The notes: generated by a model from the sequence alone, not told the origin. Shown: positions 9,210 through 18,163, numbered from the stretch's first letter. The stretch is DNA of 64,000 bases from Geothrix edaphica (GCF_030268045.1 NZ_BSDC01000001.1:992001-1056000), one strand, 5' to 3'. Translations and numbers: made by a program.

Positions 9210-10541
9210 CTACAACAGGTTGCTCGCCAGCTCCGCCAGCTTGCTGCGCTCACCCTTCATGAGGGTGACGTGGCCGGAGATGTCGAGGTGTTTGAAGTGT
9301 TCCGCCAGGAAGCTCAGGCCGTTGGTGCTGGCATCCACGTAGGGGTTGTCGATCTGGTGCGGATCGCCCGTGAAGATCACCTTGGTGCCCTCGCCGGCGC
9401 GGGTGAGGATGGTCTTGACCTCGTGGGGCGTGAGGTTCTGGGCCTCGTCCACCACCAGGTACTGCTTGGGGATGCTGCGGCCCCGGATGTAGGTGAGGGG
9501 CTCCACGCTGAGGTAGCCGGCCTCTTCCAGCTGCCCCGCGGTCATGGTGGTGCGCTTCCGGGCCTCGGTGTTCGCGCCCACGATGAACTCGAGGTTGTCG
9601 TAGATGGGCTGCATGTAGGGCCGCAGCTTCTCGCCGATGTCGCCAGGCAGGTAGCCCAGATCGCGTCCCATGGGCATGACCGGCCGGCTCACGAGGATCT
9701 TGTCGTAGGCCTCGTCGTCCACCACCTGCTGGAGGCCGGCCGCGATGGCCAGCAGGGTCTTGCCCGTGCCGGCCTTGCCCAGCAGGGTGACCACCTGGAC
9801 CGTGGGATCCAGCAGCAGCTCCAGGGCGAACTGCTGCTCGCGGTTGCGGGGCTTGATGCCCCAGGGGTAGGACTCCATGCGCTTCACGGGCCGCAGCAGC
9901 CCCTCCCCGGCCATGAACCGGGCCAGGGCGGTGTGGCTGGGATTGGTCTGGTCCACCAGGGTGAGGAACTGGTTGGGTTCGAGGTGCAGCTCGGGGTCGG
10001 GCTGGAGGCCGCCGTCATAGAGCAGGTCCACCTTGGCGGGGTCCACCTCCCAGGACTTGTGGCCGGTGTAGAGTTCGTCCATCTCCACCCGGTCGGTGGT
10101 GTAGTCCTCGGCCAGGATGCCGATGGCGTCGGCCTTGATGCGGAGGTTGGTGTCCTTGGTGACCAGGACCACCTTCTCCTTGCGGGCGGTGAGGAGTTGC
10201 TTGGCGCAGGCCAGGATCTGGTTGTCGGCCTTGTGCTTGTCCTCGCGCAGGATGCCGATGTCCAGGGGATGATTCTCGACGTCCACCTTGAGGGAGCCCC
10301 CGCCCTCCAGGGCCACGCCCACGCTGAGGCTGCCGGTGGCCCTGAGCTTGTCCAGCATCCGTGAGACTGTGCGGGCGTTCCGGCCCACCTCGGTCTGGTC
10401 CTTCTTGAAGTGGTCCACCTCCTCGATGACCACGATGGGCAGCACCACATCGTGTTCCTGGAAGTGGAGGATGGAGTTCGGATCGTGCAGGAGGACGTTC
10501 GTATCCAGGACGAAGACTTTCTTGCTGGATGGCGGGACCAA
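9210..10541 (-). CDS. PIN domain-PhoH family ATPase (YlaK/PhoH2 type)
   Basis: A cytoplasmic protein of 443 residues combining an N-terminal PIN ribonuclease-like domain with a PhoH ATPase. The PIN acidic residues are Asp13 (VLDTNVLLHD), Glu41 (VIEEVDHF) and Asp130 (VTKDTNL). Walker A is GKAGTGKT at 255-262, and Walker B is in LVVDEAQNL followed by the FTGDPHQID sensor. PhoH2 proteins of this architecture are reported RNA helicase/ribonucleases. The start is a TTG at 10541; a GGAGGT ribosome site lies 4 bp upstream and there is no ATG near the N terminus. It heads the leftward run to tyrS. Confidence 0.92.
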   Translation of the reverse strand: MVPPSSKKVFVLDTNVLLHDPNSILHFQEHDVVLPIVVIEEVDHFKKDQTEVGRNARTVSRMLDKLRATGSLSVGVALEGGGSLKVDVENHPLDIGILREDKHKADNQILACAKQLLTARKEKVVLVTKDTNLRIKADAIGILAEDYTTDRVEMDELYTGHKSWEVDPAKVDLLYDGGLQPDPELHLEPNQFLTLVDQTNPSHTALARFMAGEGLLRPVKRMESYPWGIKPRNREQQFALELLLDPTVQVVTLLGKAGTGKTLLAIAAGLQQVVDDEAYDKILVSRPVMPMGRDLGYLPGDIGEKLRPYMQPIYDNLEFIVGANTEARKRTTMTAGQLEEAGYLSVEPLTYIRGRSIPKQYLVVDEAQNLTPHEVKTILTRAGEGTKVIFTGDPHQIDNPYVDASTNGLSFLAEHFKHLDISGHVTLMKGERSKLAELASNLL

Positions 10542-10647
10542 GAGACCTCCGGTTCTGCCCGCACCCTACCACCAAGCTTCCCCGGTTGCACGGCTGGGAT
10601 TGGGCTTCCCGAAGGTGGGAGAATGACCGCCCCCTTTGGAGACCCGC

Positions 10648-12762
10648 ATGAGGATCCTTGCCATGGCCCTTGCTTTCACCGCAGTCCTGTCCGCCCAGCC
10701 TCCCATCACCTACCCCGCCACCCGCAAGGCCGACGTGGTGGATGACTTCTTCGGGACCAAGGTGGCGGACCCCTACCGGTGGCTGGAGGACGACAACTCC
10801 CCGGAAACCAAGGCCTGGGTCGAGGCCCAGAACAAGGTCAGCTTCGCCTACCTGGAGCAGATCCCCGAGCGGGCGAAGATCCGGGAGCGCATCACGAAAC
10901 TGTGGGACTTCGAGAAATACAGCGCCCCCTTCAAGCGGGGCAAGCGGTACTTCTACTCCTACAACACGGGCCTCCAGAACCAGTCCGTGCTGTTCGTGAC
11001 CGAGGATCCCAAGGCCCAGGGCCGGGTGCTCCTCGATCCCAACACCCTGAGCAAGGACGGCACCGTGGCCCTCAGCGGGGCCAGCTTCACGGAGGACGGG
11101 CGCCTCATGGCCTATTCCGTGTCCGTGGCCGGCTCGGACTGGCAGACCTGGAAGGTGCGGGATGTGGCCACCGGGAAGGATCTGCCCGACGAGATCCGCT
11201 GGTCCAAGGCCAGCGGCGCCTCCTGGCTGAAGGATGGCAGCGGCTTCTTCTACAGCCGCTACGAAGCCCCCAGGGAGGGTGGGGCGCTCACGGGCGTGAA
11301 CAACAACCACATGCTCTATTTCCACAAGCTGGGCACTTCGCAGGCGGAGGACGTGCTCATCTACCAGCGCCCGGACCAGCCCGAGTGGTACATCGGCGGC
11401 ACCGTGACCGATGATGGCCGCTGGCTCGTCATCACCGGGAGCAAGGGCACCAACCCCGAGACCAGTCTGTTCCTGAAGGACCTGACGAAGCCCGGCAGCC
11501 CCGTGGAGCCCTTCCTGGACCGCATGGATGCCTCCTATGGCGTCGTGGACAACGAGGGCGACACCTTCTTCGTGCTGACCAACCAGGGCGCTCCCCGCAA
11601 CCGCCTGGTGGCCATCCGGAAAGGGCAGGCCGATCCTGCGAAGTGGACGGGCATCATTCCCCAGGCCAAGGGCAAGGACGTGCTGGAGTCCGTCTCCCTG
11701 GTGGGCGGACGCTTCATCGCCACCTGGATGCGGGATGCCCACTCCGCCGTGGAGTTCTACGATCCCAAGGGCAAGCGGACGGGCAGCCTGGCCCTGCCCG
11801 CGCTGGGCACGGCCGGCGGCTTCGGCGGGCGCCGCGAGGACACCGAGACCTTCTACACCTTCGGCAGCTTCGCCTATCCCGGAACCATCTACCGCCTGGA
11901 CCTGAAGACCGGGAAGAGCACGGTGTTCCGCACGCCGAAGGTGGCCTTCAGGCCCGCGGACTACCAGGTGGAGCAGGTCTTCTACCCCAGCAAGGACGGC
12001 ACGAAGGTGCCCATGTTCCTGGTGCACAAGAAAGGGTTCAAGCGCGACGGCCAGAACCCGACCCTGCTCTACGGCTACGGTGGCTTCAATGTGTCGCTGA
12101 CGCCCGCTTTCTCCGTCTCGCGCATGGTCTGGCTGGAGATGGGCGGCGTCTACGCCATGCCGAACCTCCGCGGTGGCGGCGAGTACGGCCTCGAGTGGTA
12201 TGACGCGGGCCGCAAGGACAAGAAGCAGAACGTCTTCGACGACTTCATCGCCGCGGCAGAGTGGCTCATCGCCCACAAGATCACCTCCACGCCGAAGCTG
12301 GCCATCAACGGCGGCAGCAACGGCGGTCTGCTGGTGGGTGCCTGCCTGACCCAGCGGCCGGACCTCTTCGGCGCCGCGGTGCCCGAGGTGGGCGTCATGG
12401 ACATGCTGCGCTTCCACAAGTTCACCCTGGGCTGGGGCTGGAAGAGCGACTACGGCAGCAGCGAGACGAAGGAGGGCTTCGAGACCCTCATGAAGTACTC
12501 GCCCCTCCACACCATCAAGGCCGGCACGAAGTATCCGCCGACGCTGATCACCACCGGCGACCACGATGACCGCGTGGTGCCCGCCCACAGCCACAAGTTC
12601 ACGGCCACCCTGCAGGCCGCCCAGGCGGGTCCGGCGCCCATCCTCACCCGCATCGAGACCAGCGCGGGGCACGGCGCGGGCAAGCCCACGGCCAAGGTCA
12701 TCGCCGAGCGGGCGGATGTGCTGGCCTTCCTGGTGAAGAACCTCGGCATGAAGCTGCCCTGA
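10648..12762 (+). CDS. Secreted prolyl oligopeptidase (S9A), copy 1
   Basis: Serine peptidase of the prolyl oligopeptidase family, cleaving short peptides after proline. The 704-residue protein begins with a signal peptide ending near SAQ (about residue 17), then the S9A start FFGTKVADPYRWLEDD, a seven-bladed propeller, and a catalytic domain with Ser557 (GGSNGGLL), the Asp of DHDDRVVPAHSHK (about 640) and His675 (AGHGAG). Secretion is unusual for the eukaryotic enzyme but common in bacterial homologues. The ATG at 10648 has a GGAG site 6 bp upstream; the longer frame would start at a TTG. A close paralogue follows directly, pointing to tandem duplication. Confidence 0.95.
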   Translation: MRILAMALAFTAVLSAQPPITYPATRKADVVDDFFGTKVADPYRWLEDDNSPETKAWVEAQNKVSFAYLEQIPERAKIRERITKLWDFEKYSAPFKRGKRYFYSYNTGLQNQSVLFVTEDPKAQGRVLLDPNTLSKDGTVALSGASFTEDGRLMAYSVSVAGSDWQTWKVRDVATGKDLPDEIRWSKASGASWLKDGSGFFYSRYEAPREGGALTGVNNNHMLYFHKLGTSQAEDVLIYQRPDQPEWYIGGTVTDDGRWLVITGSKGTNPETSLFLKDLTKPGSPVEPFLDRMDASYGVVDNEGDTFFVLTNQGAPRNRLVAIRKGQADPAKWTGIIPQAKGKDVLESVSLVGGRFIATWMRDAHSAVEFYDPKGKRTGSLALPALGTAGGFGGRREDTETFYTFGSFAYPGTIYRLDLKTGKSTVFRTPKVAFRPADYQVEQVFYPSKDGTKVPMFLVHKKGFKRDGQNPTLLYGYGGFNVSLTPAFSVSRMVWLEMGGVYAMPNLRGGGEYGLEWYDAGRKDKKQNVFDDFIAAAEWLIAHKITSTPKLAINGGSNGGLLVGACLTQRPDLFGAAVPEVGVMDMLRFHKFTLGWGWKSDYGSSETKEGFETLMKYSPLHTIKAGTKYPPTLITTGDHDDRVVPAHSHKFTATLQAAQAGPAPILTRIETSAGHGAGKPTAKVIAERADVLAFLVKNLGMKLP

Positions 12763-12765
12763 GGG

Positions 12766-12795
12766 TTGTTCTAGCCTTTTGTTACGAGGTATCCT
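12766..12795 (+). promoter_or_regulatory. Possible promoter for the second prolyl oligopeptidase
   Basis: TTGTTC is followed after 18 bp by TATCCT, 36 bp before the ATG of copy 2. The match to the sigma70 consensus is partial. It would allow the second paralogue to be expressed separately from the first. Confidence 0.3.
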
Positions 12796-12831
12796 GAGGG
12801 GCATCCCCCATGCCCTTCAGGAGGTCCTTTC

Positions 12832-14973
12832 ATGCCCCTCGCCCTGTCCCGATCCTGCCTTCTGGCCTTCGCCGCGTCGGCGCTGGTGGCCCAGGCCCCG
12901 CTCACCTATCCGGCCACCCGCAAGGCGGATGTGGTGGACAACTACTTCGGCACCAAGGTGGCCGATCCCTACCGCTGGCTGGAGGATGACCACTCCGCCG
13001 ATACAGCCGCCTGGGTGGCCGCCCAGAACCAGGTGACCCAGGCCTATCTCGGCCAGATCCCCGAGCGGCAGGCCATCGAGGCGCGGATGACCCGCCTCTG
13101 GAACTACGAGAAGTACGGAGCGCCCAGCAAGCACGGCAAGTACTACGTCTACTCCTACAACTCCGGCCTGCAGAACCAGGCGGTGATCTACCTCACGGAG
13201 CGCCTGAAGGAGAAGGGCCGAGTGCTCTTCGATCCCAATGTCCTCAGCAAGGACGGCACTGTCGCGCTGGGGGGCATGCGCTTCAGCGAGGACGGCGCCT
13301 TCGTGGCCTACAGCCTGTCCAAGGGCGGCTCGGACGTGAGCACCTGGAAGGTCCGCAACGTGGCTACGGGCGCGGACCTGCCGGACACCTTCCCGGCCGG
13401 CCGCATGGGCGTCAACAGCTGGGCCAAGGACGGCAGCGGCTTCTACTACACCGACTACCCCAAGGTCGAGGCCGGCAAGGCGCTCACCGCCGTCTACAAG
13501 AACCAGAAGCTGTACTTCCACAAGCTGGGCGATCCGGTCGAGAAGGACGTGGTGGTCTATGAGCGCCCGGACCAGCCCGACTGGGGCTTTGGCGCCGGCG
13601 TGACCGATGACGGCCACTGGCTGGTCATCTCCCAGCGCCAGGGTACCGAGCGGAAGAACCGGGTGTTCCTGAAGGACCTCCAGAAGCCGGGCAGTCCCGT
13701 GGTGCCCCTGTTCGACCAGTACGACGGGTCCTATTCCATCCTCGGCAATGACGGCGACACCTTCTACGTGCACACGGATGCCGGCGCGCCGCGCCATCGC
13801 ATTGTGGCCGTGGGCCTCAAGGATCCGAGCCCCAAAGCCTGGAAGGACCTCATTCCCGAAGGGAAGGGTCGCGATGTCCTGGCCGGGGCGGACCTCTTTG
13901 GTGATACCTTCGCGGTCACCTGGAAGGTGGATGCCCTCAACGTCGTGAAGCTCTATGACCTGAAAGGCCGGCTCCTCAAGGAGATCAAGCCCGAGGGCCT
14001 GGGCAACCTCAGCGGCTTCGGCGGCCGCCGCCAGGACACCGAGACCTTCTACACCTTCACCTCGTACAACCAGCCGCCCACGCTGTACCGCTACGACCTG
14101 AAGACTGGCATCAGCACGGTATTCCGCCAGCCCAAGGTGGACATCAAGCCCGCCGAGTACGAGGTGAAGGAGGTCTTCTACCCCAGCAAGGACGGCACGA
14201 AGGTGCCCATGTTCCTGGCCTACAAGAAGGGTCTGAAGCTGGATGGCACCAACCCCACGCTGCTGTATGCCTACGGCGGCTTCAACATCGCCCAGTCGCC
14301 GGGCTACTCACCCGTGTCCCAGGTCTGGATGGAGATGGGCGGCGTCTATGCCGTGGCCTGCCTGCGGGGCGGCAGCGAGTACGGCAAGGACTGGTGGGAG
14401 GCCGGCAAGCGTGAGAAGAAGCAGAATGTCTTCGACGACTTCATCGCCGCGGCCGAGTGGCTCATCCAGGAGAAGTACACCAGCACCCCCCGGCTCGCCA
14501 TCCACGGCGGGTCCAACGGCGGCCTGCTGGTGGGCGCCTGCATGACCCAGCGCCCGGACCTCTTCGGCGCGGCGCTGCCCGCCGTGGGCGTCATGGACAT
14601 GCTGCGCTACCACACCTTCACCATCGGCTGGATGTGGAAGAGCGACTACATGTCCAGCGACACCCCCGAGGGCTTCGCCAACCTCATCAAGTACTCCCCG
14701 CTGCACAACCTGAAGCCCGGCGTGAAATACCCACCGACACTGGTGACCACTGGCGATCACGATGACCGCGTGGTGCCCGCCCACAGCCACAAGTTCATCG
14801 CCACCCTCCAGGCCGACCAGGCCGGCCCGGCCCCCGTCCTCACCCGCATCGAGACCAACGCGGGCCACGGCGCCGGGAAGCCCACGGCCAAGCTGATCGC
14901 CGAGCGGGCCGACCTCTGGGCCTTCCTCGTCAAGAACCTCCACATGAAGCTGCCCTCCGGCTTCGCCCAGTAG
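12832..14973 (+). CDS. Secreted prolyl oligopeptidase (S9A), copy 2
   Basis: Paralogue of the preceding gene, 713 residues, with the same order of domains: a signal peptide ending near VAQ, the ADPYRWLEDD start of the propeller, and a catalytic triad at Ser561 (GGSNGGLL), the Asp of DHDDRVVPAHSHK and a His in NAGHGAG. Long identical stretches are shared with copy 1, for instance FYPSKDGTKVPMF and KKQNVFDDFIAAAEWLI, indicating recent tandem duplication. A GGAGG ribosome site precedes the ATG. The propellers differ more than the catalytic domains, so substrate access may have diverged. Confidence 0.95.
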   Translation: MPLALSRSCLLAFAASALVAQAPLTYPATRKADVVDNYFGTKVADPYRWLEDDHSADTAAWVAAQNQVTQAYLGQIPERQAIEARMTRLWNYEKYGAPSKHGKYYVYSYNSGLQNQAVIYLTERLKEKGRVLFDPNVLSKDGTVALGGMRFSEDGAFVAYSLSKGGSDVSTWKVRNVATGADLPDTFPAGRMGVNSWAKDGSGFYYTDYPKVEAGKALTAVYKNQKLYFHKLGDPVEKDVVVYERPDQPDWGFGAGVTDDGHWLVISQRQGTERKNRVFLKDLQKPGSPVVPLFDQYDGSYSILGNDGDTFYVHTDAGAPRHRIVAVGLKDPSPKAWKDLIPEGKGRDVLAGADLFGDTFAVTWKVDALNVVKLYDLKGRLLKEIKPEGLGNLSGFGGRRQDTETFYTFTSYNQPPTLYRYDLKTGISTVFRQPKVDIKPAEYEVKEVFYPSKDGTKVPMFLAYKKGLKLDGTNPTLLYAYGGFNIAQSPGYSPVSQVWMEMGGVYAVACLRGGSEYGKDWWEAGKREKKQNVFDDFIAAAEWLIQEKYTSTPRLAIHGGSNGGLLVGACMTQRPDLFGAALPAVGVMDMLRYHTFTIGWMWKSDYMSSDTPEGFANLIKYSPLHNLKPGVKYPPTLVTTGDHDDRVVPAHSHKFIATLQADQAGPAPVLTRIETNAGHGAGKPTAKLIAERADLWAFLVKNLHMKLPSGFAQ

Positions 14974-14983
14974 TTGATTCCAG

Positions 14984-15010
14984 GGCCTTCCCAGGGCAAA
15001 CTGGGAGGCC
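14984..15010 (+). terminator. Hairpin after the second prolyl oligopeptidase
   Basis: GGCCTTCCCAG pairs with CTGGGAGGCC across a 6-base loop, leaving one bulged T. It lies 10 bp after the stop and 4 bp before the tRNA. There is no following T-tract, so termination, if any, is weak; it could instead be a processing or stabilising hairpin for the tRNA precursor. Confidence 0.4.
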
Positions 15011-15013
15011 AGC

Positions 15014-15089
15014 GCCAACTTAGCTCAGCTGGTAGAGCAGCTGATTCGTAATCAGCAGGTCGCAGGTTCGAATCCTGTAGTTGGCTCCA
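15014..15089 (+). tRNA. tRNA-Thr (anticodon CGU)
   Basis: A complete cloverleaf of 76 nt reads threonine codon ACG. The 7-bp acceptor stem GCCAACT/AGTTGGC pairs perfectly, the anticodon arm GCTGA-TTCGTAA-TCAGC places CGT as anticodon, and the T arm carries TTCGAAT. Discriminator T and an encoded CCA (15087-15089) follow. The sequence resembles bacterial tRNA-Thr. The CCA doubles as the start of the downstream terminator stem. Confidence 0.95.
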
Positions 15090-15124
15090 GTGAAAAGGCC
15101 CCGCTTGCGGGGCCTTTTCACTGG
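15087..15124 (+). terminator. Bidirectional terminator abutting tRNA-Thr
   Basis: A perfect 18-bp inverted repeat (left arm begins CCAGTGAAAAGG, right arm ends CCTTTTCACTGG) is separated by TT. The GC core flanked by A4/T4 blocks gives an intrinsic terminator working in both directions. The left arm starts with the CCA of the tRNA, so primary transcript termination and tRNA 3' maturation share the same bases. Confidence 0.85.
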
Positions 15125-15365
15125 AGTGAATCCCTCCGGGATTCGAACCTGCCCTCGCGATGCATGCGTCGCAAGGATCTAGGGTCGAGTGGGACCGCCC
15201 GAGGCGCGACTCTCCACCTGACGCATCCTCCACCGGAGGATGCTCCCACTCGCTTCGCTCGCGGAGTTGGAGCCTCTGTCGCGCCGAAGCGGGACCGGCG
15301 ACCGGCAAAGCCGGGCGCAGTTCGAATCCCGCCCGAGTGGGTCGACGCCCCTTCCTGAGCCCTTG
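15125..15365. other. Repeat-rich non-coding segment with tRNA T-arm copies
   Basis: No protein gene is convincing here. The 14-mer GCAGGTTCGAATCC of the tRNA T arm (15062-15075) recurs inverted at 15139-15152, and with one base missing in direct orientation at 15317-15329. Between them are complementary segments: CGAGTGGGA (15186-15194) with TCCCACTCG (15244-15252), GGCGCGAC (15203-15210) with GTCGCGCC (15278-15285), and a perfect 9-bp hairpin at 15223-15243. The first two pairings interleave as in a pseudoknot. It could be the remains of tRNA-targeted insertions or a structured RNA. Confidence 0.5.
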
Positions 15366-15397
15366 ACTACGGCCGAGGGTGCCCTTTGGCCTGGCCT

Positions 15398-16165
15398 TCA
15401 TGGAAGGACACTCCCGGCGAGGACCCCTCTCTTTTCCCCAACCAGCAGCTGATTCCCAATGGCCTGACCGGCCGATGCTGTTGCCGGAGGAAGCACAAAG
15501 TCGGCCTCCAGCAAGTCGGCCCGGACTGCGGAGAGGGGACGCCAGTGCACGTTCTCGGCCCTGTTCCAGCCGATCTTGACAGCGGCCTGTTCGCAGAGGC
15601 GCGTCAGGATCGCCACGCCGCCGGCGCGGCCGTCCATCACGCGAACCAGCAGCCGGCCACCTTCAGGCAGGTGGGAGGCGGCCCTGAACAGCAGCGCGCG
15701 TTGCTGGGCGGGTGGGAGGTAGTGGAGGACGTCCAGCAAGGTGATCACCGAACATTCGGGCCAGGGCTCCTTGAGCAGATCGCCGCACTCCACTTGGATG
15801 GCAGGGGTCGATTCGGCCAGCTGTCGGGCGAAGTGCGCTTTGGGTGCATCCCATTCAATGCCGTGGATGTCGTTCTCAAGGCCTCGCGCGGTCAGAAGCA
15901 GCCCAAGCAGGCCGACTCCACACCCGAGGTCCAGGACCTTCGCGCCTGGGGGGATCAACGGGAGAACAGCACGGTAGATGGGATCCAGCCGGATCTTGTA
16001 CTTCCCATAGCCAGCGAGCCAGTACGCACCCGGACCGGCTGCGGCCGTCAGCCTCGCGGACACCGCCGCGAAAGGGTTGCCGGCCCGATCGGAGGAGAGA
16101 TCGCTGAGGTCCGTGGATTCGATCGTGTTCACCGCGCTCCCCAACATGGACCAGCCCCGGGCCAT
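15398..16165 (-). CDS. Class I SAM-dependent methyltransferase
   Basis: A small-molecule-type methyltransferase of about 255 residues; the substrate is unknown. The SAM-binding motif I is VLDLGCGVGLLG, followed by the acidic end of strand 2 (HGIEWD), motif II-like CGDLL and the post-motif ITLLDVLHYL. It is the last gene of the leftward block that begins with the type III polyketide synthase. The open frame extends to 16258 but would overlap the cupin gene; the ATG at 16165 lies 19 bp after the cupin stop (another at 16147). Neither has a clear ribosome site. The context hints at tailoring of a polyketide or quinone, but this is inference. Confidence 0.75.
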   Translation of the reverse strand: MARGWSMLGSAVNTIESTDLSDLSSDRAGNPFAAVSARLTAAAGPGAYWLAGYGKYKIRLDPIYRAVLPLIPPGAKVLDLGCGVGLLGLLLTARGLENDIHGIEWDAPKAHFARQLAESTPAIQVECGDLLKEPWPECSVITLLDVLHYLPPAQQRALLFRAASHLPEGGRLLVRVMDGRAGGVAILTRLCEQAAVKIGWNRAENVHWRPLSAVRADLLEADFVLPPATASAGQAIGNQLLVGEKRGVLAGSVLP

Positions 16166-16184
16166 GGGGGGCTTGATGACCAGT

Positions 16185-16577
16185 CTATTCCGTCGTCTTG
16201 CCATCAAAGTGTTCGTTGTCTGCTTCGGCGTCACGGCGGGTCTGATGGACGACACCATCCCGATGATTCGGCGGGGCGTAGAGCGTATAGAGCTTCAGCG
16301 GAACACTGCCGGTATTGACGATGTTGTGCTTCGCCCCTGCGGGGACGATCACCGCGAAGCCGGCGTGGATCGCCGTCCGGACGCCATCGAGAACCGCTTC
16401 CCCGTCCCCCTCCTCCACGCGGAAGAACTGATCGAGCTGGTGGACCTCCGCCCCGATCTCCTCCTTGGGTTTCAGGGCCATGACGACAAGCTGGCAGTGC
16501 CTGGCGGTGTACAACACCCGCCGGAACGCGTCATTACTGATGGCGAGACTTTCGATGTCTTTCACAAAGCCCTTCAT
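16185..16577 (-). CDS. Cupin-domain protein
   Basis: A 130-residue single-domain cupin. The two cupin motifs are visible as GAEVHQLDQFFRVEEGDGEAVLDG and VPAGAKHNIVNTG; the His, Glu and last His are likely metal ligands, although the first motif has HQLDQ instead of the usual HxH. It could be an oxygenase, isomerase or sensor. The ATG at 16577 is selected by an excellent AAAGGAGG site; the frame extends to 16628 without support. It lies 16 bp after wrbA and upstream of the methyltransferase, so these genes probably form one transcript. Confidence 0.8.
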   Translation of the reverse strand: MKGFVKDIESLAISNDAFRRVLYTARHCQLVVMALKPKEEIGAEVHQLDQFFRVEEGDGEAVLDGVRTAIHAGFAVIVPAGAKHNIVNTGSVPLKLYTLYAPPNHRDGVVHQTRRDAEADNEHFDGKTTE

Positions 16578-16593
16578 CGCTGTTCCTCCTTTG

Positions 16594-17196
16594 TCAGGCA
16601 GATTGCTTCTTGGCGACTTGCGCCACATGGCTTCCCTGGAAACGGGCGACCTTCAATTCGTTTTCCGACGGTCGGCGGCTGCCATCGCCGCCGGCCAGCG
16701 TACTCGCACCGTACGGCGATCCGCCGGTGATCTCGCTCATGTTCATGATCTCCTGGCAGGAATAGGGCACCCCCACGAGGATCATGCCGTGGTGCAGCAG
16801 CGTGGTATGGAACGAGGTGATCGTGGTCTCCTGGCCGCCATGCTGCGTGGCCGTGGACGTGAACACGCTGCCCACCTTGCCGATCAGGGTGCCCTTGAGC
16901 CACAACCCGCCGGTCTGGTCCAGGAAGTTGCGCATTTGGGCGCACATGTTGCCGAACCGTGTCGGAGTGCCGAAGATGATGGCGTCGTAGCCCGGCAGCT
17001 CGTCCACGGTCGCGACGGGGGCCGCCTGATCGAGCTTGGCGCCCGCCTTCCGGGCCGCTTCTTCGGACATCAGCTCAGGCACGCGTTTGATGGTGACCTC
17101 GGTGCCTGCGACGCTGCGGGCGCCTTCGGCCACCGCGTTCGCCATGGTTTCGATGTGGCCGTACATGCTGTAGTAGAGAACCAGGACTTTTGCCAT
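16594..17196 (-). CDS. wrbA: NAD(P)H:quinone oxidoreductase, WrbA type
   Basis: FMN-dependent two-electron reductase of quinones. The 200-residue protein has the flavodoxin phosphate loop ([12 protein letters not shown]), the FMN-binding GTPTRFGNM, the WrbA-specific HGGQETT loop and a C-terminal SPYGAST with GG. The ATG at 17196 is preceded by AGGAG. It lies in the leftward block with the polyketide synthase, 86 bp after an alpha/beta hydrolase. If the polyketide product is oxidised to a quinone, this enzyme could keep it reduced; alternatively the gene is a general stress function. Confidence 0.93.
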   Translation of the reverse strand: MAKVLVLYYSMYGHIETMANAVAEGARSVAGTEVTIKRVPELMSEEAARKAGAKLDQAAPVATVDELPGYDAIIFGTPTRFGNMCAQMRNFLDQTGGLWLKGTLIGKVGSVFTSTATQHGGQETTITSFHTTLLHHGMILVGVPYSCQEIMNMSEITGGSPYGASTLAGGDGSRRPSENELKVARFQGSHVAQVAKKQSA

Positions 17197-17282
17197 GTCG
17201 TATCTCCTCGTTGAGTGATGCCGTGGAATGAGGGCCCGCATCAGCGGCGGCGCAGAGTGGGATCTCCGGCGCTTGTGGAAGG

Positions 17283-18104
17283 TCAGGCCTGGAGGAAGGC
17301 GAGCAGATCGGCATTGACCTGGTCTTTATGGGTCGAACAGAGGCCGTGGGAGGCCCCGGGGTAGGTCTTCAGCGTGGAGCCCTCCACGAGCTTGGCCGCG
17401 AGCAGCGCTGTGGTGTCGATCGGCACGATCTGGTCGTCATCGCCGTGCATGATGAGCGTCGGAATATGGAAGGTCTTGAGATCCTCGGTGAAGTCCGTTT
17501 CCGAGAAGGCCTTGATGCAGTCGAGCACGCTCTTGAGACTGGCCTGCATGCCCTGGCGCCAGAACGAATCCCGGAGGCCTTGGGAGACCTTGGCATCGGG
17601 CCTGTTGGCGCCATAGAACGGCAGGGTGAGGTCCTTGAAGAATTGCGAGCGGTCGGCGAGCACGCCAGCGCGGATTTTGTCGAATGCATCGAGCGGCGCT
17701 CCCCCGGGGTTGGCGGCTGTCTTCAGCATCAAGGGCGTCACGGCGGCGATCAGCACGGCCTTGGCCACCCGCTTGGTGCCGTGGCGGCCGATGTACCGGG
17801 CGACTTCGCCGCCGCCCATGGAGTGCCCGACATGGATGGCATCCTTCAGGTCGAGCATCTCGACGAGTGCCGCGAGGTCATCCGCGAAGGTATCCATGTC
17901 GTTGCCATCCCAGGGCTGGCTGGAGCGCCCATGGCCACGGCGGTCGTGGGCGATGCATCGGTATCCGCGGGCACCCAGGAACACCATCTGGTCTTCCCAC
18001 GCATCGGCACTCAGCGGCCAGCCGTGGCTGAACACCACAGGCCTCCCGCTGCCCCAGTCCTTGTAGTAGATCTCCGTACCGTCCTTGGTGGTGATCGTGC
18101 TCAT
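17283..18104 (-). CDS. Alpha/beta hydrolase (non-haem chloroperoxidase/arylesterase family)
   Basis: A 273-residue serine hydrolase closely resembling bacterial cofactor-free haloperoxidases and arylesterases. The nucleophile elbow is GHSMGGGE with Ser95, the acid is an Asp of HGDDDQIVP (about 224) and the base His253 in ASHGL; oxyanion-hole HGWPLS is at 27-32. Haloperoxidase activity of this family is usually a side reaction of a perhydrolase or esterase. The ATG at 18104 has an AGGAG site. It sits 59 bp after the membrane-methyltransferase fusion gene on the same strand, so a role on the polyketide product is possible. Confidence 0.9.
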   Translation of the reverse strand: MSTITTKDGTEIYYKDWGSGRPVVFSHGWPLSADAWEDQMVFLGARGYRCIAHDRRGHGRSSQPWDGNDMDTFADDLAALVEMLDLKDAIHVGHSMGGGEVARYIGRHGTKRVAKAVLIAAVTPLMLKTAANPGGAPLDAFDKIRAGVLADRSQFFKDLTLPFYGANRPDAKVSQGLRDSFWRQGMQASLKSVLDCIKAFSETDFTEDLKTFHIPTLIMHGDDDQIVPIDTTALLAAKLVEGSTLKTYPGASHGLCSTHKDQVNADLLAFLQA

Positions 18105-18163
18105 GGCGGATGCTCCTTTCGCTGATTTGCCGTGGTCACCCCAGGAAGCAGATCTGGGGGGGG

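Noticed and set aside
10015-12804. A 929-codon minus-strand open frame opposite the first prolyl oligopeptidase
   Set aside because: The composition is Gly/His/Leu-repetitive with no motif, and the plus-strand gene is complete with signal peptide and triad. It is an antisense artefact.
15125-15365. CRISPR-like repeats or an attachment site with integrase
   Set aside because: The T-arm copies are few, differently oriented and unevenly spaced, and no integrase or cas gene is present in the window.
14757-15401. Minus-strand frame containing SNLRPADYESAALPAE
   Set aside because: This peptide is the well-known false translation of a tRNA gene; the frame runs through tRNA-Thr and the terminator.
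17283-18104. Halogenation enzyme for the polyketide
   Set aside because: The cofactor-free haloperoxidase family usually acts as esterase or perhydrolase in cells, so specific halogenation cannot be claimed from similarity.
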